Below are positions 20,833-32,310 of a DNA stretch of 64,000 nucleotides, one piece after another (position 1 is the stretch's first letter; each line of letters begins with the position of its first letter). The DNA is from Lathyrus oleraceus (lineage: Eukaryota; Streptophyta; Magnoliopsida; Fabales; Fabaceae). The stretch spans positions 240,711,994 through 240,775,993 of the forward strand of contig NC_066584.1 in the NCBI RefSeq assembly GCF_024323335.1, read 5' to 3'. The position numbers were made by a program, and so were the translations under genes. The notes beneath the pieces were generated by a model that saw only the letters and a program-made list of their open reading frames with translations, searched no databases and was not told where the DNA came from.

Positions 20833-21908
20833 ACATGTGGCAGAAGGTACCAGTAGCAGGCTACCCAGGTTCTACCTTCCTTTCCTATCTTATGTCATTG
20901 CATTGGGGAAATGCATAGTTTAAGTATGGGAGAATAAGCTTTACCTCTTTTATTTATCGCTTTCTAGGTAGATTTAAATTATTGTTATTTCCTTTTGTTA
21001 TTTTATTTTTGTTAAGTGTCAGTCGATTCAAATATCAATGTGTTATCGAGTCTTTATGTGTGGTTTCCGTTATTTACTAATTCACCCATTTGCTTAAGCC
21101 ATACAATTTTTTTTGCAAAAATCTAGACTTAGAAATACAATACATCTTTTGAAAATTCTAACCTATAAATAAAACTGAGGTTGAATTGTAGAGATTTGGA
21201 AAAACTTTACAAGATCGGTATCGTTTTAACACCTTAAATCTCCCAAGTATAAGATCGATTTGAGTACTTGTCATGCCATAACCTTAAATTCCATCCTTTA
21301 ATATTCCTTAACTAGTTTATCTAGCAGTCAACATCATCCTAAGAAAACACTACGCGAGAAGTCGATGCAAATAAGTGTATGATCTCAGGCTTAAAAGAGA
21401 AAAAGATTGACCAAATGTATGCAAAATATTATTCCTTCTAAGTTAGGTGACCCTCACTCGGTCATTTAGCCCAACGATATAACCATCTTTAACTATTATT
21501 TGAGCCAAAGTGCGAAAAAGAAAGAAAGAAATAATGACAAGATCATAGTCACTAACTGATTATCTTTCTATGAATATGAAAAGATAACGGGCTTAATGTG
21601 ATTGTTCCAGAATGAAAGAGGATAAAAAGAAGGTTTAGTAAGGTAGGCTTAGGCATGACTACATGATTCAGATTGGTTTGTATAGGAGGGAGACTTATGG
21701 TTGCACTATTGCGACTATGTGTTCCAACAATACCCTTATTGTGGAAGTTAGTACCCGTTGATGCAATTTTTGACCAAAGTAAAGTTTATAGACTAGAATG
21801 AGTATCCGAATGCAACTGTGTCTTTTACGAGTCTTGATACTGTATGCTGCAAATATTTTACAAAACGTTTTATTCATGTACGCGACATTTGCTTGAGGAC
21901 AAGCAAAG
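20833..21908 (+). other. 3' UTR of the old Athila element
   Basis: About 1.1 kb with no gene. A PPT-like GTTTAAGTATGGGAG near 20918-20933 lies far from the real PPT, as in the young element. Confidence 0.7.
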
Positions 21909-21927
21909 GTTTAAGTATGAGGGAGTT
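21909..21927 (+). other. Polypurine tract of the old Athila element
   Basis: GTTTAAGTATGAGGGAGTT directly precedes the LTR start TGATAATG. A GAGGACAAGCAAAG sequence lies just upstream, as in the young element. Confidence 0.82.
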
Positions 21928-23413
21928 TGATAATGCGAAAACGTATCGTATATTTGGCTTCATATGCATTCCTTTTTACTTGATTAACACGTATTATCAC
22001 ACAATATTTTATGTTTATTTCAGGTATTTATCGAATAAGAGATGTATAGGCAAGCAAAGTGGAAAATAGTAAAAAGGAAAGAAAAAGAGAAAAAATGGAG
22101 AAAAATATAAAGCATGGAGCTCACCACACCAAGTGGACGCGTGACGCCCACCACTTGGATGTGTGGCGCTCGCCACATGACCTAAAGTAAGTGGTGGCTC
22201 CCACCACGAAGCTAGGAAGTGGTGACGCCCATCCCACAAAAGGCCGCGCCCGCCACGGAAACCATATTAAGGTTATGGCATCCGCCATCAACCCGGTCTC
22301 CCTTATTTCTCTCCACCTCTTTAGCCACGACCTCCACATTTTTAGCCATGACTTCCACTCATCTTTTCAACTAACAAACACTACAATTAGGGGGAGTGGA
22401 AGTATATAAATGAGGGTCAGTTTTCTCATCGGGTGTGCATTTTTTCAGTCAGATTCTTTTGGTTAGATTTTCTTAGGCAGTTTCTTACTTTGTAAAAGCA
22501 ATAGATTCTCCAGATCGGGGACTATTGGAATTCATTGTTTAAGCATCTAAATTTGATTGTAACGTTGTACTCGATTGCCAAAGCTTGTCGATATTGTTTA
22601 ACTTGAAGAATCAACATTCATTTCAAGTTCTTGATTTATATTCTAGGTTTTATTTTAATTGCCATTTTAATTACTTATGCCTTAATGTATGCTTCATTGT
22701 CTGTATATCATGTCTGTTACCGGATCTATGTCCGGCTAAACCTCTAGGTATCGGTATGTAAAAACTGTCGAAACGACGGGATTCGTAAATAATTGGTGTT
22801 GGCTTTTATATAATATTATTTTCCGGTTTTAGTTTCTTGTTTTATTCAAAACTATTTTTCGTACGAGAGTACAAAGCAAACAAAGGTTACAGACAATAAA
22901 AACGAGAGTGTGAGACTTTAACCGGATAGCTGAAATTAGGCATTAATCCTAAACACAGCGAGAGCGCTTTAGGATTAATTATACTTTATTCATATTCAAA
23001 AATTACTTTTAAATTCATAATGAGACCGTGAGAGCCAAGCATTCTGGTTTATGAGTATGGTCAGAGTCAATAAAAACGAGAGTGTGAGACAAAGTCCTTT
23101 TTATAAATAATTTCTACTAAAGAGTATTTTGATCAATAACATTACACCAAATATCTATCGAATCCCCGAAGTTTGATGCGTTACATACCAATATCCCTTT
23201 ATTAAATAAATTTATTAATTTTTTGTCCATATTATAGTTATTTCTCTTCATCCCTCCAATCTTAGAACGATCCTCAGCCTTAGACTTACATAGTAACATT
23301 AGATAACAATACGTTCGATTATTAGTCTTTTTGGGTTCGATAATCTTTAAAACTACGCAATACGATTGGGCACTTGCAGTCACGATTCCCATAGACTTAC
23401 TAAGTTGCGATCA
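21928..23413 (+). repeat. 3' LTR of the old Athila element
   Basis: A 1486-bp LTR starting TGATAATG and ending GTTGCGATCA. Its end region (TTTAAAACTACGC, GGGCACTTGCAGT, ATTCCCA) lines up with the end of the young LTR. It contains a palindrome cluster (22141-22256), a TATA box (22403-22410) and several GAGAGTGTGAGAC-type motifs (about 22906, 23078). It is inserted in the integrase of an Ogre element; CTTAT at 23414-23418 is the expected right-hand duplication, but its partner lies outside the window. Confidence 0.88.
22141..22410 (+). promoter_or_regulatory. LTR promoter of the old element: five palindrome units and TATA
   Basis: Five 14-bp units start at 22141, 22163, 22194, 22222 and 22243. 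The clearest is GTGGCG-CT-CGCCAC (22163-22176), with paired changes relative to the GTGACG-NN-CGTCAC of the young LTR; the others have decayed arms. TATATAAA follows at 22403-22410, 147 bp after the last unit. Confidence 0.65.
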
Positions 23414-24169
23414 CTTATCGAAAGCTTTCTTCATTCTTTGTTGATATAACTGACCATAACACATGGAAGTCAATCTCTTCTCTTCAATTAAATTCAACTG
23501 ATCATATCTGGTCTGGCACCATTCAGCTTCATTCAACTTAGCTTCCATCAAGACACGCAATGATGGGATCTCAAGCTCTACTGGGAGCACAACTTCCATG
23601 ACATAAACAAGTGAGAAAGGGGTTGCCCCTATTGAAGTGTTGATGGATGTACGGTACCCATGTAGAGCAAACAGGAGCATCTGATGCCAATCTTTGTACG
23701 TTACAACCATCTTCTGAATGATCTTCTTGATGTTCTTGTTTGCAGCTTCAACAACCCCATTCATCTTAGGTCTGTAGGGAGAAGAATTATGATGTGCAAT
23801 CTTGAAGTCTTTACAAAGAGCTTCCACCATGTTATTGTTCAAGTTAGATCCATTATCAGTAATGATGTTACTTGGCACACCATAACGATATATAATCTGA
23901 TTCTGGATGAATCTCACAATAACTTTCTTGGTTACATTTACATATGATACCGCTTCAACCCACTTTGTGAAGTAATCAATAGCCACCAAAATGAAACGAT
24001 GTTCGTTCGAAGCTTTAGGCTCAATCATTCCAATGATATCAATTCCCCGCATGGAGAAGGGCCATGGAGAGGAAATAACATTTAACAGTTTCGGAGGAAC
24101 ATGAATTTTATCTGCATAAATTTGACACTTGTGGCATTTCTTCACAAACTTGCAACAATCAGATTCCAT
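23414..24169 (-). pseudogene. Ogre/Tat integrase fragment
   Basis: An open stretch of about 250 codons from MESDCCKF through the zinc-finger end CHKCQIYADK and a core with GIDIIG, TDNGSN and MNGVVEAANK, to the RMKKAFDK segment where the old Athila LTR cuts it off. The D, D and E are present. These motifs are typical of Ogre. The C-terminal end is displaced beyond the window. The frame is broken between this part and RNase H (24170-24339), so the polyprotein is dead. Confidence 0.9.
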
Positions 24170-24339
24170 TGTCAGTCAATAGTAACCTTCTCTCAACATC
24201 TTCTTTGCCATAGCATGTGCATTGGAATGAACACCAAAGGAACCTTCATGGACTTCTGTTATCAATAAGTCTGCTTCGTGTCTATCCACGCATATGAGCA
24301 AAACCATATCGAAATTTCTCTTGTAAAGCACATCATCGT

Positions 24340-24957
24340 TTAGGTAGAAATTGCAGCTAACCTTCTCAAAGTCTTATTATCTTTCAAAGATGCCCCAGGC
24401 GGGTAAATCTGACTTTGGAGGAAACATTTGATATCATAATACCACGACTTTTCATCTTTAGCTTCTTCAATGGCAAACACATGAGCTGGCCTATCAAGAC
24501 GCATTACAGTTAAATTAGGAACCTCATTCCATGATTTCATCACAATCATTGAAGCCAACATTGCAAGAGCATCTACCATCCGGTTTTCATCTCGAGGGAT
24601 ATGATGAAACTCAACCTTTGTAAAGAAAGTTGAAATCCTCCTCGCATAATCTCTATATGGTATCAAACCGGGTCGATTCATCTTCCATTCACTGTTGATC
24701 TGATTCACAACCAAAGTTGAATCACCATAGACATCAAGATATTTGATTTTGAGATCAATGGCCTCTCTAAGCCTCATAATGCAAGCTTCATACTTAGCCA
24801 TGTTATTTGTACACTTGAAAGTTAATCTAGCTGTAAACGGAAAATGAGTGCCTTGATGAGTAATAATCACTGCCCCAATGCCATTACCATATTGATTAAC
24901 AGCTCCATCAAATACCATGCCCCAACGGGAACCAGGTTCTAGCCCTTCTTCAAGCAA
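24340..24957 (-). pseudogene. Ogre/Tat second RNase H-like domain
   Basis: An open stretch of 205 codons with a VFDGAVNQYGNGIGAV opening, KYEACIMRLREAI, YGDSTLVVNQI and an HIPRDENRMVDALA close. This is the archaeal-like RNase H that Tat-lineage elements carry between the first RNase H and integrase. The reverse transcriptase and first RNase H expected upstream are absent. Confidence 0.85.
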
Positions 24958-25130
24958 TGGGTAATTATTATTTATTTATTTATAATTTTTTTGTGATTAC
25001 CATTTCCAGAAAAGCAAAAAGTGAAAATAAAACATTATAGATGTGGATGAATAAAATTGTATTTCATTGATGATAATTGAAATGCCAAACAATGTTTACT
25101 TCTCCCTTAGGAATAGGAGAATAATTTTTC
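24958..25130 (-). other. Deletion scar between Ogre protease and RNase H
   Basis: Only 173 AT-rich bp remain where the RT, the first RNase H and most of the intron known from Ogre elements should lie. A pyrimidine-rich TTTTCTGGAAATGGTAATCAC stretch on the minus strand resembles an intron acceptor region. There is no coding content. Confidence 0.6.
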
Positions 25131-26132
25131 TTAAAAACTGAAAACAAATAACTTAGAGTGGTGAACAATAACAGGAATATCGAAAGCAACCCAATTGTTG
25201 CAACTCTTTCCATGCGTCACAAAATTGGCGCAGTCCTCGTCTTCATCATCCTTGATCATAGCAGATGAGTGTTGTTCATTACCATGGATGAACCCTCCAC
25301 TGCGGAAACTTGGTTGCACATCTTCAGCTTTGACATTGAACGACCCTTGTTGAAATCCAAATCCGGCCCTATTCTTATTCTCAACAACCTCTATCATGCG
25401 ACCCCACTGATCAGTGCAACCAGCCTCAATAGCTTTCTGAGCATCCTTGAAAGAAGACATGGGTTCAATAGCTTTCTTCACTTCAGTAATAAACAAGGCT
25501 TGGAACGGAGTTCCAACCTCCTCCTCAGCTTCAACATAGGAAAAGGATGACAGATGGCTCACTAAAAGCGCCTTCTCTTCACCAACAATGACAAGCTTGC
25601 CGTTCTTCACAAATTTCAACTTTTGGTGCATAGTGGATGTCACAGCTCCTACTTCATGAATCCATGGCCTTCCCAATAAATAGCTATAGGCCAGGTGAAT
25701 ATCCATTACTTGAAAAGTAATCTGAAAATCACTCGGACCTATCTTGACTGGAAGGTCCACTTCACCAATGACGGTTTTGCGAGAACCATCAAATGCTTTA
25801 ATAATCACGCAACTATACCTCATAGGAGCGCCTTGATAAGAGAGTCTAGAGAGAGTTGACTTCGGGAGTACGCTCAAAGAAGAACCAGTTACAACAAACA
25901 CATTAGACAGTGCATTCTCCTTGTAGTTCATCGAAATATGGAGTGCCAGATTATGATTTCTACCTTCCTCGGGAAGTTCTTCATCACAAAAGCTCAGATT
26001 ATTGCAAGAAGTGATGTTAGCAACAATATGGTCAAACTGATCCACAATAACATCGTGTTCAACATAGGCTTGCTCTAGTACTTTTTGCAACGCTTCTCTG
26101 TGTGCTTCAGAATTCATTAATAGAGACAACAA
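25131..26132 (-). pseudogene. Ogre protease region
   Basis: An open stretch of about 333 codons: LALHISMNYKENALSNVFVVTGSSLSVLPKSTLSRL, then the YLLGRPWIHEVGAV motif. The family has DTGSS at the active site; here it reads VTGSS, so the catalytic aspartate is lost. The downstream Gly-rich tail typical of the Ogre gag-pro end follows. Confidence 0.87.
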
Positions 26133-27291
26133 TGAAATCTTTGACGAGTTTGGAGCAGCTGCTCCATCACATTAAACTCACTCTTCTTGATTAATCTCAA
26201 CACCTTATCATCATCATTAGTCTTCAGTTTGCTGGATTCACCAACCTGACACACTGGAGCACTAACTGGATTCATCACCGGTACCTCCACCTTCTTACTG
26301 GCCTAAACATCCTCTACTTCCTTCAAAAAGACCGGACCAAACACACGACCACTATGGGTCACCTTTGCTATATCAACTATATTCACCATAAAACTTGTTA
26401 CAGGTAACGGAACCTCTTGACCATTCTCCACCATTGTGGCATTGTACTAATAAGGCACAACTTTATCGGATGCATACGTAATAGGGCCCACTAACAGTAT
26501 AACCAACAACGATACTGATCTATTGGCGTTGTTGTTGTTGCTGCTGTTATATTGAATTACTACCAACTCAAGGGTCTTAAACACCAGAATAATCACATTG
26601 ACATCATCTATATCCCTTGACTGTTGAATCTGGATTACATTCTCGTCCATCAACTTCTGGATATCCCTCTTGACGATCATACACCCACGGGGGTTCATAC
26701 TATAGATTGCACAACCATCATGGTCGTGCTCGCAATCACTGATCAAACACAAAGTCTTATGCATCTCCACCAAGGACCTACGGATACGTTGTACATCAAA
26801 GACTCAGAAATTTCCTGGACAACCATCCACCATATTGACAGAGGCATTACCATGAGCAGACAACTGATTAGCTTTCACATTAGGTGCACGGTCCTCAAAC
26901 GACACCATTCCATTCTTCACGTGCTTTTGTACTTCATATTTCAGTGGGTAGCTATTCTTAATGTCGTGGCCAGGGACTCCCTGGTGAAACGCATAACGTA
27001 GTTTAGGTTTGAACCACCATGGAAGTGGCTCGGGAATTTGAGGTGGATTTCTTGGTTGGAGTAGGTTTTTGAGAATCAAAGATGGATACAATTCTGCATA
27101 TGTCATAGGAATAGGGTCAAAGAAGACCTTCTTCCTCTCAAAACTTTTTTGTTGATTATTGTTGTTGTTGTAGTTGGTTCTTTATTGCGGTTGTTGTTGA
27201 CGTTGATTTGCTGAATCAGAACAGATTGATTGTTGGAATTATTGGAAAACATGGGAATTACTGAAGAAACTTGATATTGATGCTGACGCGG
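26133..27291 (-). pseudogene. Degenerate Ogre gag-protease linker
   Basis: Frames are broken, but recognisable pieces remain at 26804-27106 (MTYAELYPSLI, the PLPWWFKP and CAFH-like segments) and 26447-26773 (CEHDHDGCAIYSMNPRGC). Together they are the gag-to-protease stretch of Ogre. Confidence 0.75.
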
Positions 27292-28488
27292 TTAAGAACT
27301 TCTTTTGATCTGAGGCCTCCTCTGCCTCCCCACAGATACTGAGTTGGTTTCCCCTTCCTTCCTTTTGGCAAAACCACTTCCATACTTCTTATTGGACCAC
27401 ACCTCTTCCTTGGACAAACGTCCTTCACAGACTCCTTCTTCTAACCTCATCCCCATATTTACCATTTCGGTAAAGTCACTGGGGGCACTGGAGATCATTT
27501 TTTCGTAATAAAATGAACTCAAGGTCTTCAGGAAAATCTTAATCATCTCTTTCTCTTCCAATTGAGGATTAATCTGAGCAGCAAGTTCTCTCCATCTTTG
27601 AGCGTACTCTTTAAACGTCTCTTTATCCTTCTGAGACATAAACCTCAACTGGTCTTTATCATATGCCATATCCATATTATACTTGTACTGCTTAATAAAA
27701 GCTTCACCCAAATCATTGAAAGTATGAACACTTGTACTATCTAGCCCCATATATCATCTTAGAGCAACACCAGTCAAACTGTCTTGGAAGTAGTGAATCA
27801 GTAACTGATCATTATCAGTTTGAGTTGACATCTTTCTGACGTACATAACAAGGTGACTAAGTGGACAAGTATTTCCCTTATACTTTTCAAAGTAAGAGAC
27901 TTTGAACTTCATCGGGATCTTCACATTTGGCACTAAGCAAAGTTCAGCAACACTTTTACAGAACATGTCTTTTCCTCTCAATATTTTCAATTCCTTTCGC
28001 AGCTCAAGGAACTGATCTTTCATTTCCTCCATTTTCTCATATACATCTAGGCCCTCGGATGGCTCAGAATGGTAAATGATGTCCTCAACATGAGGCAAGG
28101 TATGAACAACTAGAGGTGGCACAGACATGACCGAGCTAGATGCCGGCATAGAAGCAAAAGTGGGCGCAAACCCTTCAGGCATGAAATTTGGTGGCATTCC
28201 CCAAGGGAATCTAGCAGAAAAAGACAGACTGGATTGTGTAGCAGTAATAGGAACGGTCGAGGTAGCCACCTCGGAGATGACAATCCCTTGGGGAGGAGTT
28301 GAGGGAGTTGGTGAAGACTGATTATGTGCAGCAAGAACAGATTCCATCATGGCAGTCAACTGTGCAATCTCATCCTTCAGCTCTCTGTTCTCTTGTTCCA
28401 AATGTTCCATAATTCTGGGTTGATTGGCGTGAGTGTTGTATCGGGGAGTCAGCTTTGCTGAAGCACAGAAGAATAACTGATAAGACAT
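27292..28488 (-). pseudogene. Ogre gag
   Basis: Two open stretches in one frame are separated by a single TGA at 27754-27756, where a tryptophan codon is expected before YMGLD. The N-terminal part has a coiled-coil LEQENRELKDEIAQL and a Pro/Ser-rich region. The capsid part has LDVYEKM, KFKVSYFEKYKGNTCPLSHL, FIKQYKYNMDM and FKEYAQRWRELAAQI. It is typical of Ogre and non-functional unless the stop is read through. Confidence 0.88.
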
Positions 28489-28959
28489 ATGGCAGAAGAA
28501 AACCTGCTATGCATATAATGCATGAAATGCAATGTTTTTTATTATTTTAATTTCAAGGACATATTATTTTATTTGCAAAAATATATAACAATAATAACAA
28601 TTTGATTGACCATAAAAATCTCTTTTATTTCATAAAATTTGGAAGGATTACACTGAGTACAATTTCAGAAACCAAAGTACAAATACAAGAGAAAAGGAAA
28701 CTAATCATCCTAAGGATCCCCTAGAAACAGTGTCAGATGATCTGGTGGCTGGCGCGTACTTCCTTCAGATGTGTCGGATCTCGGTCTCAAAAGATGTCTT
28801 CATCTGAGCCTTCTCAAGGACAAGCTGATCAACAATCTTCTTCTAAGCACCGGAAGGTTGAGGCATACTGGAGGAAGATGAACCCTCTGGCTCTCTCTGT
28901 CTCTTCACTTCTCGGTCTTCAAGAAGTTCAATAAGCGCATCTTTATCCTTAGACTCAAG
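28489..28959 (-). other. Ogre ORF1-gag spacer
   Basis: 471 bp of mostly AT-rich sequence. Its left two-thirds look non-coding, and the part next to 28960 may be the decayed C-terminal end of ORF1. Confidence 0.5.
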
Positions 28960-30215
28960 CTACAACTCCTCATGCTTTCGGCTCAAAGCATGGAATCGCT
29001 CTTCCCACATATCTCTTTCCTGCTTCATCTTGGCGAGTGCGTCTTCCAACTCCTCTACATCTTGGTTAGGGAGAGTTGATGGTTCAGCCACAACCAAAGA
29101 AATAGGTCTCTCACAAGCATACGACATCTTCAACTCCAAATCTCTCTTCTTCACCCAAGTAGTGTAAGCTTCCAAGCTACGCAGTTGCATGGACCAAGCT
29201 CGGATCTTCCTTTCCTATGCACATTGTGCCAAGCGCGTATCATCTTCTGCTTCAGATGTTGGGAATCTTTACCCTCTTGGTAGAAAAGACCTTCTAACTG
29301 AGTGTTATTAGGTTTGTCTCTCAAGGGGAAGCCAAGTTGACGACGAGCCAAAGCAGGGTTGTAGTTGATTCCTCCTTGTGTACCAATGAGGGGTACATTA
29401 AAGAATTTACCACAACTATATATAATATCCACACTAGTCAACGCAGAATCATACCAAATAATATCATTATTAGTGATATGCATGAGTCTTTGAGACCACC
29501 GTAGACATTGCTTGTTCTCCAGAAAAGCGGGCGTCTGAGGCAAGTGCGAAATAAATGACTTGTACAAAAGAGGAACACAATACATAATAGTCCCACCACC
29601 TTTAGAATTCCTTAAATGCAAAGAGAATCACATGTCACCCAACAAAGTAGGTACAAGATTCCCAATCAAGAAGATTCTAATAGCGTTAGCATCAACAAAA
29701 CCGTCAATGTTAGGGAACAAAGCTAAACCATAGATGAGGAACACAAAGATGGCTTCAAAAGCATCCATACTACCGGCTTGAGCAAAGACAGTAGCTTTCC
29801 CTATGAGAAACTCAGAAGTCAACCCAAACATTCCTCCTTTCTTCACCCAATGAGCCTCAATCTCAGACATCTTCAGATGAAGAGCTTCAGCTATGATATG
29901 AGATTTGGGAATCTCCTCCAATCCACTAAAAGACATCTTGTTAGAAATAGGTATTCCCAAGAGATGGGCATACTCCTCTAACGTAGGTATAATTTGATAA
30001 TCGGGAAAAGTGAAGCAACGGTAGAGAGGGTCATAAAACTGAACCAACACACTCAAGAGTCCTTCAACCACATCAGTAAATAACACAGATAGAAGTGTCC
30101 CATAATGTTGCTTGAAGTCCAATGGATATAATACAAAGGATGACAACTTCCTTAGCTCTTTCAAATCAGGACATCTGAAACTGTACTTCTTAGTGTTCCT
30201 TCGTCCATAATCCAT
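28960..30215 (-). pseudogene. Ogre ORF1 (accessory protein upstream of gag)
   Basis: It starts at the ATG at 30215 (MDYGRRNTKKYSFRCPDLKELRKL). One frame runs to 29151 with a single premature TGA at 29628-29630, then a frameshift near 29160-29190 moves the rest (LRSLEAYTTWV...coiled-coil) to another frame ending at 28960. The protein resembles plant mobile-domain-like ORF1 proteins that mark Ogre elements. Its role is unknown in the family. Confidence 0.85.
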
Positions 30216-31151
30216 GGTATGAAAATATTTGCAAATAAGACCTTAGTTCCTTGAAGTTATTTTTTGTGTGATAAATATCATGATATGCATGAATGCATGA
30301 ATGCAACAATAAAAAACAAGGGATCACACACAAGGCAAACACAAACAAAGGTCAAGGGATGAATCAAGTCAATGTCAAGATCAATCATCCATTTTGGTGG
30401 ATTATGGTTTTCACCTTATAAACACCCAAGTTCCATTGATATTGACAAGACTTGATTGGATCAACCAAGAATCAAAGGGTTTTTTGTGAGTCACGAGCAT
30501 GAAGTCGGGTTAAGAACCATCCCAAAGGAGTGTACTAAGGATAAAAACCTGTAGATCGTGTTCTAAAAAGTTTCTAGAGTCTTAATTTCATCTATCGAAT
30601 ATTATAGGTTAGGATGACTGACTCATCAACCCATAATATTCTCAAGAGAAACTCATCTGAGTGTAGTATCGCGTAACAACTATTATCGAGTCTACACCTG
30701 AACAGTCTCCGCACTACGTCCTAAATAGGCCAAGTTGGGTTAAATGTTCTACGGTCCTTAGCTTCTCGGACCCCAAATCAGAGAAAGTAATGCCTAACCA
30801 CAAATAACTTGTATGACATTAGTAACTCCAAAAGGGTCTCCACTAAATAGATGGATTTCAAGCCAAATTGTTAAGGATTACTCCACACAAGTCGAACATG
30901 ACTATACCATCCTCCTATCTTAATTGCACTCAAGTTCGGGTTAGAACTTATCTCGCCACTCAGAGATCATCGAGCACAACAAGCAGATTATATCATACAA
31001 ACAAATATTCAAGCATCAAATATACAAATATATACACATAAAAAAGTAGGTTAAACCCATTGAGGACTACTCCCTAGCAGAGTGTCCACTTAATTTCTAT
31101 AGCGGTAAATTCATGACCATCAAGCTATGGATAAACTTAACGTTAATAAAA
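30216..31151 (-). other. Ogre leader between PBS and ORF1
   Basis: About 0.9 kb untranslated with no gene, ATG-rich near ORF1 (repeated GCATGAAT near 30288). It ends at a PBS-like site. Confidence 0.7.
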
Positions 31152-31163
31152 CCAGAGTCGCCA
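31152..31163 (-). other. Primer binding site of the minus-strand Ogre
   Basis: Minus-strand TGGCGACTCTGG directly follows the LTR end. It is complementary to the 3' end of a plant tRNA-Arg, the primer reported for Ogre. Confidence 0.75.
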
Positions 31164-32310
31164 CCGCACTTTTATTGTTTCCAAAGTAAAAGGGAAAATT
31201 ACGAACAAAACCCAAAGATAATAAGTTTTCAAATCAAAACTAATAAAATTCCAGAGATTACAGGTAAGGGGGTTGATTACCCAAAGGGAAGGTGTTAGCA
31301 CCCAAAGTGTCATATGTATTCCTAGGGAGCCCTTTTCATGTGTGTATGTGTTTTTGGTATAAAAGATGTTTGAAACAAGTAGAGTGTGGGGATGAGAAAA
31401 AGAATTCATTAATTATATTTTTCTGTTTGACAAGACCTTCAGACTTGTGCCTACGTACCAACATAAAAATGAAGGATTAAAACCTTGTAGTTCGTGGTAT
31501 CAATTTCAAAATGAGTGGTTTGCTTTTAATCAAAATTGTAGTTTAAAAGAGGCACAAAGAGCCCAAAAGTTTGCATGAGTGTTAGTTCTTTTTGTCTTTT
31601 GAAATTTTAAGTCAATATGGTTAAGTTCATTTACAAGTTTGATTAAGAAAAGAGTTTAAAAATGCAATGGCATAAGGCCAAAGTTTCTAATTTGCAATAA
31701 AGTCTATGTTTTGAAATCACAAGCAAAGAAAGTTTTTTAAAAGGGGGAGAGATTTTGAAATTTAAGAAATAGGAGAAGATGAAGAGGCTATCCTAAGCAT
31801 AAAAATAAAAGTTAAGAGTTGAAAAGATCTGACCAATGGGATGCAATCCAATAGACAAGAATGTCATATAGAAAACCCATTTTCCCTTTGGACTTTGAAT
31901 CAAGCAATAATCAGCAAGCAAATAGCAATATGAATAGCAAGGCATCAAATAAAGATGACCACATCCAAGCAAGCAAGTCCATAACTAACAATCTTCTTTG
32001 TCTTCTCATGTATCAAATGAAATACTCCTTGATTTTTGCTCAGAATAAGGTATTAGGCATGAGATCAAAATAACAGTTGCATCAAGACCATGGAGCAGAT
32101 GAACTCAAGTGGATCCAAATACTTGCATAAGATGAAAACCCAAATCACAATAACTTGATCTCAGAAATGTTGGCATTGGGCAAATCCTTTTGCATATGGA
32201 ATGTTGCCTAATTCTAAGTCCAAAAGTTCAGATCAAACCCAACAGTCCACACAAACATTTTTTTAGGGTTTTTGTTGTTTATTAAGTATTTTAAGGTCCT
32301 AAGACCACAA
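31164..32310 (-). repeat. Ogre 5' LTR, last 1.15 kb only
   Basis: It matches about 37710-38857 in inverted orientation, from the shared ATTTAATAAACAACAAAAACCC region to the LTR end. The first 3.5 kb of the LTR are missing; near 32310 the sequence switches to plus-strand Ogre 3' UTR. Confidence 0.8.

Noticed and set aside
23117..23392. 91-codon minus-strand ORF
   Set aside because: Lies fully in the 3' LTR of the old Athila element.
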